From positions 1 to 34,281 of the forward strand of contig BNBP01000076.1 of the NCBI GenBank assembly GCA_014656015.1: a DNA stretch of 34,281 nucleotides, in the 5' to 3' direction. This stretch comes from Streptomyces griseoaurantiacus. GTDB lineage: Bacteria > Actinomycetota > Actinomycetes > Streptomycetales > Streptomycetaceae. The translations under genes and the position numbers were made by a program. Shown here piece after piece: positions 8,374 to 16,012 of this stretch. Below the pieces are notes generated by a model that ran no database searches, was not told where the DNA came from, and saw nothing but the letters and a program-made list of their open reading frames with translations. The first letter of the stretch is position 1. Every line of letters starts with the position of its first letter.

Positions 8374-8401
8374 GCCCGCGCCGGAGGCGAGCGGCGCGGG
8401 C
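8374..8401 (-). terminator. Intra-operon GC hairpin between ligase and carrier genes
   Basis: GCCCGCGCC (8374-8382) pairs with GGCGCGGGC (8393-8401): a 9-bp perfect stem with a 10-nt loop. There is no T-run, so it may be a partial terminator, an mRNA-stabilising or processing hairpin, or chance in GC-rich sequence. It could set the carrier and NRPS level relative to the upstream genes. Confidence 0.4.
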
Positions 8402-8408
8402 GGGCCGG

Positions 8409-9992
8409 TCAGTTGACCTTGCGCGCGGAGTCGCTCCAGAAGCGGTCACGCAGTTCGCGGCGCAGGATCTTGCCGCTCGGGTTGCGCGGGACGTGGTCGG
8501 TGAACTCGTAGCTCGCGGGCAGCTTGAACGCGGCCAGGCGCGGCACGAGGAAGGTGTGCAGGTCCCGGGGGCTGGGGCGCTCGCCTGCCGCGGGGACGAC
8601 GAAGGCGTGCACCTTCTCGCCCCACCGCTCGTCGGGGATCCCGACGACGACCGCCTCCCCCACCCCGGGGTGGTGCTCCAGGACGTTCTCGATCTCGGCG
8701 GGGTAGACGTTCTCGCCGGCGACAAGGATGGCGTCCTTGATCCGGTCGCGGATGAAGACGTAGCCGTCCTCGTCGAGGAAGCCGGCGTCACCGGTGTGGA
8801 TCCAGCCGTCGACGAGCGTCTCCGTGGTCTTGTCGGGCAGGCCCCAGTACTCGACCATCCGCGCGGGGGTGTGCAGGCAGACCTCGCCGACCGCGCCCGG
8901 GGGCAGCTCCCGGCCCTGGTCGTCGATCACCTTGGCCCGCACGCCCGGGTAGGGGTGCCCGGCTGCCTGCATGAGCGTCCCGCCCGGTACATGCGCGGCC
9001 GGGGGCAGGCAGACCGCGGTGTTGCCGGTCTCGGTCAGGCCGTAGATCTGGGCGAACTCGCAGTCCAGGACGGCGAGGCTCTCCTCCAGCAGCGTCTCCG
9101 AGATCGGGGAGCCGCCGTAGACCGTCTTGCGCAGGGTGGTGAAGTCGTCTGCGGTGACGCCGGGTTCGGTGAGCATCATGCGGAGCATGGCGGGGACCAC
9201 GCAGGCGGTGGTGATGCCGAGGTCGCGGATGAGGTCGACGGCCTGCCGGGCGGCGAAGGCGCGCATCGCCACCACCGTCGTACCGGCGTTGAAGTTTTGG
9301 GTGGCCCACCACAACCCGCCGACGTGGAAACCGGGGATCCCGATCAGCGCGATGTCGCCGGCCCGCCAGTCGATCCAGTCCAGCCCTTCGCGCGCCAGGC
9401 CGTCGCGGATCGCGAAGAAGCTGCGGTGGGCGAGCACGACCCCCTTGGGCAGGCCGGTGGTGCCGCTGGTGTAGAGCTGGGCGACCGGGGTGTCGGGGGT
9501 GGCTTCGAACTCCGTGTCGCTGTCGCGGTGTTCGGCCCGCCAGGAGGTGATCGAGGTCACCGGTATGACGGTCTCCGGGGGCGTGGTGGGCATACCCTGG
9601 ACGATCGGGGCGAACTCGTCCTCCAGGAACAGCAGTCGGGTGCCGGAGTCCTGAAGGATGTGGCTGACCTCGGGGGCGGTGAGGCGCCAGTTGACCGGGA
9701 CCAGCACGGTGCCGGTCTTGGCGCAGGCGAAGAGGGCTTCGTAGTAGTGCTCGGACTCCTTGCCCAGGTAGGCCACGCGGTCGCCCTCGCCGAGTCCCTC
9801 GGCGCGCAGGGCGTGCGCCATGCGGTTGCTGTGGTGGTGCAGGTCCGCGTAGGTCAGGGTGCGGTCCTCGCAGATGACCGCGGCGGCTTCGGGCTGCCGG
9901 GCGGCGTGGAAGCGGGTGGTGTGGACGAGGGTGCCCAGTTCGGGGTGGTGGAGCTTCGCGCCCTTCGGCTGCGGCGCCGGGGATGTCTCCAT
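8409..9992 (-). CDS. scoC: ScoC-like fatty acyl-ACP ligase (FadD10-like)
   Basis: A 527-residue ANL-superfamily adenylating enzyme. P-loop YTSGTTGLPKG, the IYGLTETGN motif, HTGDAGFLDEDG, and the C-terminal PRNPSGKILRREL with the catalytic Lys are all present. It is full length for the family. In the known pathway this enzyme activates a short or medium acyl chain and loads it onto the ScoB-like carrier rather than onto CoA, and probably re-activates the isonitrile acid before NRPS condensation. The gene follows the ScoD-like gene by 21 nt and has a GGAGG ribosome site. The chain length accepted cannot be predicted reliably by eye. A general long-chain acyl-CoA ligase is the alternative, made unlikely by the operon. 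Confidence 0.92.
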   Translation of the reverse strand: METSPAPQPKGAKLHHPELGTLVHTTRFHAARQPEAAAVICEDRTLTYADLHHHSNRMAHALRAEGLGEGDRVAYLGKESEHYYEALFACAKTGTVLVPVNWRLTAPEVSHILQDSGTRLLFLEDEFAPIVQGMPTTPPETVIPVTSITSWRAEHRDSDTEFEATPDTPVAQLYTSGTTGLPKGVVLAHRSFFAIRDGLAREGLDWIDWRAGDIALIGIPGFHVGGLWWATQNFNAGTTVVAMRAFAARQAVDLIRDLGITTACVVPAMLRMMLTEPGVTADDFTTLRKTVYGGSPISETLLEESLAVLDCEFAQIYGLTETGNTAVCLPPAAHVPGGTLMQAAGHPYPGVRAKVIDDQGRELPPGAVGEVCLHTPARMVEYWGLPDKTTETLVDGWIHTGDAGFLDEDGYVFIRDRIKDAILVAGENVYPAEIENVLEHHPGVGEAVVVGIPDERWGEKVHAFVVPAAGERPSPRDLHTFLVPRLAAFKLPASYEFTDHVPRNPSGKILRRELRDRFWSDSARKVN

Positions 9993-10013
9993 GAGAGCTC
10001 TGCCTCCGGTGGG

Positions 10014-10562
10014 TCAGGGGACGTTGACGAACGCGAGGGTCGCCTCGCCGTCGCACCGGCCGCCGTGGGCGTCCTGGTAACGGAAGACGGTCTGGGCGTG
10101 GAGGAAGGGGCTGCCGCCGCCGGGGGCGCGCCGGGCCACGGAGCGGAACTCCATCTCCCCGGTGAAGGAACGGGGGTTGACGGGCCGCCGGAAGTTCGAC
10201 GCGAAGCGGGCGATGAGGATGTCGGGGAGCTGGTGACGCCAGAAGTCGTCCAGGGTCCATGCCTCGAAGCCGGTCAGCAGCCCTTCCTTCACGGACTTGG
10301 CGACCAGGTAGTACATCAACTGGTTGTAGGCGATGTTGACCTCGACCGAGTTCAGGTGGCCGGTGTCGTCGATGTAGCAGGACTCCTCGATCGCGAACAC
10401 GCCCTGCGCGCAGGAGAGTCCGGCGCTCGCCGTGACCTCGGCAGACTTCAGGTACTTGCAGTGCTCCTTGTAGGGCACCAGGACCCGGATCAGCAGTTCC
10501 TCGTCGGTGGGGTACGACCGCTGGGGCGGGGCGGCCTCGCACTCGGTAGCCGGCGCGGTCAT
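10014..10562 (-). CDS. scoD: ScoD/FcoT-like thioesterase fold (glycine adduct formation)
   Basis: A 182-residue protein of the FcoT (Rv0098) hot-dog fold family, recognised from EVNIAYNQLMYYLVAKSV, a segment characteristic of these proteins, together with its position between ligase and Fe(II) enzyme. In the characterised Sco pathway ScoD catalyses addition of glycine to the beta carbon of an unsaturated acyl-carrier thioester and releases the N-carboxymethyl beta-amino acid, the substrate of ScoE. The start ATG overlaps the ScoE-like stop (ATGA), so translation is coupled. Length is normal. A simple long-chain thioesterase role, as first proposed for FcoT, is the alternative. Confidence 0.9.
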   Translation of the reverse strand: MTAPATECEAAPPQRSYPTDEELLIRVLVPYKEHCKYLKSAEVTASAGLSCAQGVFAIEESCYIDDTGHLNSVEVNIAYNQLMYYLVAKSVKEGLLTGFEAWTLDDFWRHQLPDILIARFASNFRRPVNPRSFTGEMEFRSVARRAPGGGSPFLHAQTVFRYQDAHGGRCDGEATLAFVNVP

Positions 10563-11449
10563 ACGGCGCGCATCCCGTCGTACAACATGCGCTCGTCGTG
10601 GACGGTGACGCGGTGGGAGACGGTCGGCTCGGGGGTGGTGGTGTGGCGGGCGCGGTGGATGAGGCTGCGGTTGTCCCAGACCAGCAGGTCGCCCTTCTCG
10701 AAGCTCTGCAGGTGGATGCCCTCGTGCTCGAAGGACTCGTCGAGCTGGCCGGTGGCCTCGAAGAGGCGCTTGAGGAGCTCCTCGTCGAGCGGTTCGCCGA
10801 CCTGGTTCTCGATGCCGACGGTGAAGCCCTCGCTGACGTAGAGGACGGTCTCGCCAGTCATGGGGTGGGTGAAGGTGGTGGGCTGGACGACGGGCGGGGT
10901 CTTCGTCTCAACCTCTTCGATGATCTCGGAGATCGGCCGGTAGACGTCGTGCGGGCGGATCTTGAAGTACTTGCGCACCGAGTGACGGCAGCGCGTTCCG
11001 GCGATCTCCTTCTTCAGTTCCTCGGGCAACCGCTCGTACGCCTTGCCCATGTCGATGAAGTAGGTGCCGCGGTTCTTCTCGGGGACGACCTGCGGGTAGA
11101 TGAGGGTGATGCCGAAGGGGTCGGGCATGAACTGGTAGTCGGCGTGCCAGAACTTGCCGGTCTTCGGCACGCCTATCTGCTTGCCGTTCTCCGGGACGTT
11201 GGAGGAGACGAATATCTCCGGGACGTCCGGGTGCTTGTACATCGGCTCGTAGTACGTCTCGGGGCGTCCCAGCCGCCTGCCGAGGGCAAGGAACTGCTCG
11301 GGGGTGAGGTCCTGGTCCTTCAGGACGGCGATCTTCTTCGTGTAGACGGCCGCTTTGAGAGCCTGGATGTCCGCTTCGGAGGCCGTGGTGTGGTCGAAGC
11401 CGTCGACGGTGACGCCGAGCGCGGCTCCCGGCTGGTCCTTGATCTGCAT
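10559..11449 (-). CDS. scoE: ScoE-like Fe(II)/2-oxoglutarate isonitrile synthase
   Basis: A 296-residue TauD-family non-haem iron enzyme. The facial triad is His102-x-Asp104 (in WHADYQF) and His265 (in DNRSLIHRARH). Arg280 fits 2-oxoglutarate or substrate carboxylate binding. Tyr105, Lys163 and His269 match, at a constant offset of 30, residues I recall as important in Streptomyces coeruleorubidus ScoE (triad H132/D134/H295). ScoE performs two oxidations of the N-carboxymethyl group with decarboxylation, forming the isonitrile; this is therefore the enzyme that makes the metal-binding warhead. It has a GAAGGA ribosome site and overlaps the ScoD-like start by 4 nt. A taurine dioxygenase is excluded by context and by these residues rather than by a search. 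Confidence 0.94.
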   Translation of the reverse strand: MQIKDQPGAALGVTVDGFDHTTASEADIQALKAAVYTKKIAVLKDQDLTPEQFLALGRRLGRPETYYEPMYKHPDVPEIFVSSNVPENGKQIGVPKTGKFWHADYQFMPDPFGITLIYPQVVPEKNRGTYFIDMGKAYERLPEELKKEIAGTRCRHSVRKYFKIRPHDVYRPISEIIEEVETKTPPVVQPTTFTHPMTGETVLYVSEGFTVGIENQVGEPLDEELLKRLFEATGQLDESFEHEGIHLQSFEKGDLLVWDNRSLIHRARHTTTPEPTVSHRVTVHDERMLYDGMRAV

Positions 11450-11472
11450 GGCTGTCGGTCCTTCCGTTCGGT

Positions 11473-11712
11473 TCAGACGGTGGTGGTGCGGCGGGAGTCG
11501 ACCAGGTCGGCGATCTGGCCGAGGGTGAGGTCGGGCTGGAGTTCGTCGTCGCCGACGGTGACGCCGAGGTCGCGTTCGATGCGGATGCTGATCTCGACGG
11601 TGGTCAGGGAGTCCACGTCCAGTGCGCCGAGGGTGGCCTCGGGGCGGATCAGGTCGGCGGGGACGTCGTGCAGCTTCACGATGACGTCGACGATCTGCTC
11701 GTAGGTGGTCAT
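11473..11712 (-). CDS. Second acyl carrier protein
   Basis: A 79-residue acidic carrier protein with LDVDSLT around Ser35 and the helical pattern of type II fatty acid/polyketide ACPs (VEISIRIERDLGV). It differs from the ScoB-like carrier and sits between the KAS III gene (18 nt) and the ScoE-like gene (23 nt). The minimal Sco and mycobacterial sets have one free carrier, so this is an addition. The likely role is to hold the acyl chain made or extended by the adjacent KAS III before transfer into the isonitrile pathway. The start ATG is unambiguous. Confidence 0.9.
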   Translation of the reverse strand: MTTYEQIVDVIVKLHDVPADLIRPEATLGALDVDSLTTVEISIRIERDLGVTVGDDELQPDLTLGQIADLVDSRRTTTV

Positions 11713-11729
11713 GGTGTGGTCCGTTCCGA

Positions 11730-12764
11730 CTACGGGTGAGGGTGCGGGGGGAGTTCGGGCCAGGTCATCAGGCAGGAGCCCCAGGTGAGGCCGCCGCCGA
11801 AGGCAGTCAGAAGGAGACGGTCGCCGGGCCGGATCCGCCGCCCGGCCGCTGCGTCGGCCAGAGCGAGCGGGATGGAGGCGGCCCCGGTGTTGCCGACGGC
11901 GTCGACGTTGGCCACGCAGCGCTCCCGGGGCAGGCCCAGGTCGTCGGCGACGGAGTGCAGGATGCGCAGGTTGGCCTGGTGGGGCACGAAGTGGTCGACG
12001 TCGTCGGTCTTCCAGCCGGCCTGCTCCAGGGTGGCCCGCGCCGAGGCGGCCATCCGGGTCACCGCGTGCCGGTAGACCTCCTTGCCGCGCATCGCGAAGT
12101 GCCGTTCGGCGTGGGTGGGTTCGCCCCCGGTGGACCTCTGGCGGGAACCTCCGGCGGCGACCGTGATCAGGTCCTCGTGGGTGCCGTCGCTGCCGAGGTC
12201 GAAGTGGCCGACCGCGCCGGGCTCGTCGGGCCGTCCCGCGCGCAGGACGACGGCGCCGGCGCCGTCGCCGAAGATGATCGCGTTGGTGCGGTCCAGAGGG
12301 TCGACGATGGTGGAGTAGGTGTCCGCCCCGATCAGCAGCACCCGGCGGGCGACCCCGGCGGCGATCAGACCGGCGGCGGTCGCGAGGCCGTACACGAACC
12401 CGGTGCACACCGCCCCGACATCGAAGGCCGCCGCCCCCGCGAGGCCGAGGCGGGTGGCCACCACGGGTGCGGTGGCGGGGCAGGGACGGTCCGGGGTGGT
12501 CGTGGTGACGATCACCGCGTCGGCGGGGGCGCCACCGGCCGAGCGCAGGGCGAGCCGACCGGCTTCGACGGCGAGGTCGGAGGTGGCCTGGCCCGGCTCG
12601 GCGACGTGTCGGCTGCGAATCCCGGTGCGGGTGCGTATCCAGGTGTCGTCGGTGTCCAGGCGTGCGGCGAGTTCGTCGTTGGTGACCACACGGGGCGGCA
12701 CCCATCCGGCCAGTCCGCACAGGACGGCCGCCGGGCCCGGCGGGCTGAGGGTGTTGCTGGGCAC
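11730..12764 (-). CDS. Beta-ketoacyl-ACP synthase III (FabH-like)
   Basis: A 344-residue KAS III. The catalytic triad is visible: Cys120 in GAVCTGF, His262 in VPHQANL and Asn292 in GNTGAAS. The GTG start at 12764 has a GAGGAG site 6-7 nt upstream and gives the normal length; longer readings upstream are not supported. It follows the MFS gene by 44 nt and precedes the extra ACP. FabH-type enzymes condense an acyl-CoA with malonyl-ACP. A dedicated copy here suggests that the cluster builds its own acyl chain, whose unsaturated form receives glycine. However, no dedicated ketoreductase, dehydratase or enoyl-forming enzyme is visible, so the primary fatty acid enzymes would have to supply those steps. 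Alternatively it may be an acyltransferase-type KAS III that tailors the product. Confidence 0.9.
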   Translation of the reverse strand: MPSNTLSPPGPAAVLCGLAGWVPPRVVTNDELAARLDTDDTWIRTRTGIRSRHVAEPGQATSDLAVEAGRLALRSAGGAPADAVIVTTTTPDRPCPATAPVVATRLGLAGAAAFDVGAVCTGFVYGLATAAGLIAAGVARRVLLIGADTYSTIVDPLDRTNAIIFGDGAGAVVLRAGRPDEPGAVGHFDLGSDGTHEDLITVAAGGSRQRSTGGEPTHAERHFAMRGKEVYRHAVTRMAASARATLEQAGWKTDDVDHFVPHQANLRILHSVADDLGLPRERCVANVDAVGNTGAASIPLALADAAAGRRIRPGDRLLLTAFGGGLTWGSCLMTWPELPPHPHP

Positions 12765-12808
12765 AGCTGTTCTCCTCGTGGGGTGAGAAGGGGAGCGGGG
12801 CGAGGGGT

Positions 12809-14182
12809 CTACGCGGCGGCGGTCGCGGCTTTCCGCGGGATCAGGGTGAGCAGCACACCGCAGCCGAGGCCGACCGCGATGGCGAACACGGCGGCGCGGA
12901 TACCGGTGAGCAAGGCATCGTCCGTCGGGCCGTGGCCGACGCCCGATGACAGGGCGACCAGCAGGCCGAGGCCGACCGCACCGCCCACCTGGAGCGTGGT
13001 GGAGGCCATGCCGGAGGCCACGCCCTGGTCCTCGGCGGCGATCCCGGACGCGGCGACGATCCACATGCCGGTCCATGCGGCGCCCTGGCCGAGCCCCAGC
13101 AGCACGATCCCCGGCAGCAGCAGGACGTAGGAGCCGTCCCCGGTGAGCGCGAGACCGAGGGCGGCGGCCCCCGCCGCACCCAGCGCCATGCCGCCGACCA
13201 GCATGCGGCGCACTCCGACGCGGGCGACGGCCCGCTCACCGGCCTGCGTGCCCAAGGCGGTCACCACGGCCGGGACGAGGAACGCGAGGCCGGTCGCGAA
13301 CGCGCCGTAGCCACGCACGTTCTGGAAGTACAGGGTCAGGAAATAAGGCAGTGAGCTGAAGGTGGCGCTGTACAGGGCGGTGACCGCCATCGCGGTGAGC
13401 AGCCCGCGGTGGGCGAACAGGCGCGCTGGCACCAACGGGTCGGGCACGCGGGTCTCGACGAGGGCGAAGATGGTCAGCAGGCCGACCGCGAGTGCGGCAC
13501 AGAGCAGGGCGGACGGGCTGTCCCAGCCTGCCTCGGGGGCGTTCACCAGGAGGAACACCAGGAGCGTGATCCCGCCGGTGGCGGCCAGCGCGCCGGTGAC
13601 GTCGTACCGGCGGGTGCCGGTGGGCGGGCCGTCCGCCGGGAAGAGCCGACCGCCCGCCCACGCCAGCGCCGCCGCGATGGGGACGTTGACGAAGAACACC
13701 GACGGCCAGCCGAACGCCTCCACGAGCACCCCGCCCAGCAGCGACCCGAAGCACAGGCCGCCGGCCCCCGCCGCGCCCCATACCGCGAGAGCCCTGTTCC
13801 GGTGGGGCCCCTCCTCGTAGATCGTGTTGATCAGGGCGAGGGTGGCCGGGAAGAGCAGCGAGCCGCCGACGCCCTGCGCCGCGCGGACGGCGATGAGGAC
13901 GCCGGCCGACTGGGACAGGCCTCCCACCAGCGAGGACCCCGCGTAGACGAGCGCCGCTGCGACGAAGGTCCGACGCCGGCCCAGCAGATCGGCCGTGCGG
14001 CCACCGAGCAGGAGGAAGCCGCCCGTCGTGACGACGTAGGCGCTGACCACCCACTGCAGGTCGTGTGGGGGGAAGCCGAGTCCGGCGCCTATCTCGGGGA
14101 GGGCGACGTAGACGATGTTGTAGTCGAGCGCGATGACCAGCTGGGCCAGCGCCAGAACGAGAAGGGAAAGTCGTGCTCGCAC
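12809..14182 (-). CDS. MFS drug/metabolite exporter (DHA2, EmrB/QacA type)
   Basis: A 457-residue membrane protein with about 14 hydrophobic helices. The motif after helix 2 is GGRTADLLGRR and a motif-C-like GPxxGG equivalent reads GSLLGGVL. This resembles the DHA2 family of proton-coupled exporters. The start is GTG at 14182, with GAGGAGG about 10 nt upstream. It is the first gene of the biosynthetic run (exporter, KAS III, ACP, scoE, scoD, scoC, scoB, scoA). Export of the finished lipopeptide is the natural role; import would be by the FecBCD-like system at 772-3666. Upstream lies an AT-rich region that probably holds the operon promoter. Confidence 0.9.
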   Translation of the reverse strand: MRARLSLLVLALAQLVIALDYNIVYVALPEIGAGLGFPPHDLQWVVSAYVVTTGGFLLLGGRTADLLGRRRTFVAAALVYAGSSLVGGLSQSAGVLIAVRAAQGVGGSLLFPATLALINTIYEEGPHRNRALAVWGAAGAGGLCFGSLLGGVLVEAFGWPSVFFVNVPIAAALAWAGGRLFPADGPPTGTRRYDVTGALAATGGITLLVFLLVNAPEAGWDSPSALLCAALAVGLLTIFALVETRVPDPLVPARLFAHRGLLTAMAVTALYSATFSSLPYFLTLYFQNVRGYGAFATGLAFLVPAVVTALGTQAGERAVARVGVRRMLVGGMALGAAGAAALGLALTGDGSYVLLLPGIVLLGLGQGAAWTGMWIVAASGIAAEDQGVASGMASTTLQVGGAVGLGLLVALSSGVGHGPTDDALLTGIRAAVFAIAVGLGCGVLLTLIPRKAATAAA

Positions 14183-14409
14183 CGGTCGACGTCCTCCTCA
14201 CTCATCAACGAAAAAAGAGAAACAACAAGAAATTCAGGCCGTGAAATCGAATCGGCCGATCATTTTCAGTCACCATAACACCAGCGGCACGGCTTGAAAA
14301 TGGCTCGCAAGAAAGGCTCCAATCGAGGGAATTGAATGCATTTTTGGGCAGCACGGAAAGCCGACAGTGCTGCTGTCGGTTGGCTTATCGTCCCCTTAAT
14401 TCCGGCTGG
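14183..14409. promoter_or_regulatory. AT-rich control region upstream of the biosynthetic operon
   Basis: About 225 nt, visibly lower in GC than anything around it. On the minus strand TTTTCA, 17 nt, TATGGT is a weak sigma70-like pair about 90 nt before the exporter start. An imperfect dyad at 14242-14268 has TGAAA and TTTCA arms around the palindrome ATCGGCCGAT; one side reads TGAAAATGAT, resembling one half of a Streptomyces Zur box. No copy of the GGAAC-N17-CGACTAC motif is present. I infer that the biosynthetic operon is started here under separate control. Confidence 0.4.
14361..14379 (-). terminator. Hairpin after the beta-hydroxylase gene
   Basis: CCGACAG (14361-14367) and CTGTCGG (14373-14379) form a perfect 7-bp stem with a 5-nt loop, 31 nt downstream of the hydroxylase stop on the minus strand. 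The downstream sequence is not a clean T-run, though AT-rich DNA follows. It may separate the hydroxylase transcript from the biosynthetic operon. Confidence 0.5.
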
Positions 14410-15165
14410 TCAGTCGTTTCCCATGAGGCGCCTGACTTCCGTGATGAGCGCGGTCAGCGCGCGCCGTTCCGGAACGGTGGTCTCCGGGTGCCACAGGTCC
14501 ACGAGCAGGCAGGTTCGCGGGTGTTCGCCGTCGTTGCGCGCCTCGTGCTCGAAGGAGTAGTCGAAGAGCAGGCACTTCCCCTCCCGCCAGGATCGGGTTT
14601 CACCGGCCACCGTGATGCTGCATCCGTCCGGAATGTCGACGGCGAGATGCAGATTGATGCTGAAATTCCACAGGTCGCAATGCGGGGCGATGGCCGCCCC
14701 GGGCAGCAGGGTGGAAAAATGGCATTCCAGCAGGGGGCAGAGCAGGTCCGTCTCGACGGCGAACTCTTTGAGAATCTTGTACGCCGTCGGTGCGGTTCCC
14801 GCGGATTCCTCGACCAGTCCCCCGTTCCGGTACAGGTAAAGGGCCTGCCAGTCCTGCTGGCGGGTCAGGTAGTGCTCGTAGTCCGAGAACGCCTCACGGT
14901 GCCCGGCCCAGGCCGCGCCCAGTTCCTCCTTGATCGCCGGGTGGGCGGCTTCGAACGCCTCGACGACAGGGGTCAGTTCGGGATGGCCGTGGGGGTCGTG
15001 CCAGGGCGTCGGGGTCAACCCCGGGAGGATCCACTTGGCGCCCTTCTGGAGCGGGTGGCGCCGCGCTCCTCCCCCGGGCTCCAGCATCTGTTCCACGCGT
15101 TGGATGGAGTCCGCACCGTGCGTGCTTCTGATCGCCGCGAACGCGTCGTCTATCTCGGGTGTCAT
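14410..15165 (-). CDS. Aspartyl/asparaginyl beta-hydroxylase-like Fe(II)/2OG enzyme
   Basis: A 251-residue protein matching the aspartyl/asparaginyl beta-hydroxylase (AspH, LpxO-related) cupin fold. PHCDLWNFSINLHL supplies His162-x-Asp164, and FDYSFEHEARN supplies His207, with Arg217 placed to bind 2-oxoglutarate. Family members hydroxylate Asp/Asn side chains in non-ribosomal peptides and proteins, or lipid acyl chains. Here it is transcribed toward the isonitrile cluster, has its own ECF-type promoter (15231-15260) and a good ribosome site (GGAGGGG). A tailoring hydroxylation of the lipopeptide, or of a protein of the copper regulon, is inferred. It is not part of the minimal ScoA-E set, so it could define a variant product. 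The substrate cannot be told from sequence. Confidence 0.82.
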   Translation of the reverse strand: MTPEIDDAFAAIRSTHGADSIQRVEQMLEPGGGARRHPLQKGAKWILPGLTPTPWHDPHGHPELTPVVEAFEAAHPAIKEELGAAWAGHREAFSDYEHYLTRQQDWQALYLYRNGGLVEESAGTAPTAYKILKEFAVETDLLCPLLECHFSTLLPGAAIAPHCDLWNFSINLHLAVDIPDGCSITVAGETRSWREGKCLLFDYSFEHEARNDGEHPRTCLLVDLWHPETTVPERRALTALITEVRRLMGND

Positions 15166-15230
15166 GCAGGCCCCTCCTGGCCCTCCTGGCCACTACCGCC
15201 GTGGTCGGCTGATGAGCCGGTGTCGCAGTA

Positions 15231-15260
15231 GTAGTCGGGTGAAGAAGCCGGGGAGTTCCC
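15231..15260 (-). promoter_or_regulatory. ECF-type promoter P2 (beta-hydroxylase)
   Basis: Minus strand: GGGAAC (15260-15255), 17 nt, CGACTAC (15237-15231), followed by TACTG. It shares the -35 extension GGGAACTC with most other copies. It lies about 65 nt upstream of the hydroxylase ATG and within the 106-nt gap after the degenerate ATPase gene. Confidence 0.8.
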
Positions 15261-15271
15261 GCGATGTTCCG

Positions 15272-16006
15272 TCAATTCTGCAGAGAGGCAGGGGACTTGG
15301 ACCCGAAGCCGGTCGTGGCGGGCGAACGGGGTGCGCCGGGGCGGTCGGACGTCGTGCCCACCCGCCGGTCGCACAGGGCGGTGAGCACCGGGTCCGCGGT
15401 CGCCATCAGGAGGGTCACCGGCAGTTCGGCGAGCAGGAGCACGAGAGCCTCGCGGTCGTGCGGTTCCAGTCCTTCGGCGGGTTCGTCGGCCAGCAGCACG
15501 CCGGCTCCTGCCGCCACACAGCCGATCACCCGGGCCCAGTGCAGGCGCTGGATCTCGGCCGGCGTGAGGCCGTGCAGCGGGCGGTCCCTCAGCTCTGCGA
15601 CACCCAGCCGGTCAGCGGCGAAAGCAGCCGCTGCCGGGTGTGCGCTGCGGGCCAGTACGTCGGCCGCCCGCGCCCGCGAACGGGCCGGGACGGGGCGCCG
15701 GGGGAGCCAGGCGCAGGCCCTGGCGCGCCACGCCCGCTCGGCGGGAGTACGGCTGCCCCGGCCGCCCACCGTGATCTGCCCGCCGCCCACCGGGTTCAGC
15801 CCGGCCACCGCGCGCAGCAGCGCCATGGCCGTCGCCCCGTCCCGGCCGCTCAGGGCGACACGTTCGCCAGCCGCGACGTCCAAGGTCAGCTCGAGGGCGC
15901 CTGCGCACGTCACGGCCCTCAGCCCTACGTCCAGTGCGAGCGGATCGGCCGCACGTGGCCACAACCGCGGTACCGGAGGGCGGGATCGCTCGCTGTTGAC
16001 TGTCAC
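15272..16006 (-). CDS. Degenerate ABC-type ATPase lacking Walker A lysine
   Basis: A 244-residue protein clearly built like an ABC ATP-binding domain: ALELTLDVAAGERVALSG then LLRAVAGL, LLADEPAEGLEPHD and a closing beta-strand. Three key sites are lost. The P-loop reads G54-RDG-A58-T59-A60-M61, so the Lys and Ser that bind ATP are Ala and Met. The signature is LTPAE (147-151) instead of LSGGQ. The switch His is Ala204. Walker B (LLADEP, 171-176) is kept. ATP hydrolysis is therefore unlikely; a structural or regulatory role, for example binding a transporter or sensing, is inferred. No permease is adjacent. The GTG start lies only 5 nt past the -10 of promoter P3, so the message is probably leaderless. 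The retained reading frame and dedicated promoter argue against a dead gene. Confidence 0.8.
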   Translation of the reverse strand: MTVNSERSRPPVPRLWPRAADPLALDVGLRAVTCAGALELTLDVAAGERVALSGRDGATAMALLRAVAGLNPVGGGQITVGGRGSRTPAERAWRARACAWLPRRPVPARSRARAADVLARSAHPAAAAFAADRLGVAELRDRPLHGLTPAEIQRLHWARVIGCVAAGAGVLLADEPAEGLEPHDREALVLLLAELPVTLLMATADPVLTALCDRRVGTTSDRPGAPRSPATTGFGSKSPASLQN

Positions 16007-16012
16007 GTCCCA

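Noticed and set aside
8007..10841. A 944-residue plus-strand open frame
   Set aside because: Antisense to the scoB, scoC, scoD and scoE genes, with Val/Gly/Asp-rich sequence and no recognisable domain.
14242..14268. A full Zur operator
   Set aside because: Only one arm (TGAAAATGAT) fits; the second half does not continue the palindrome, so it is reported only as a dyad.
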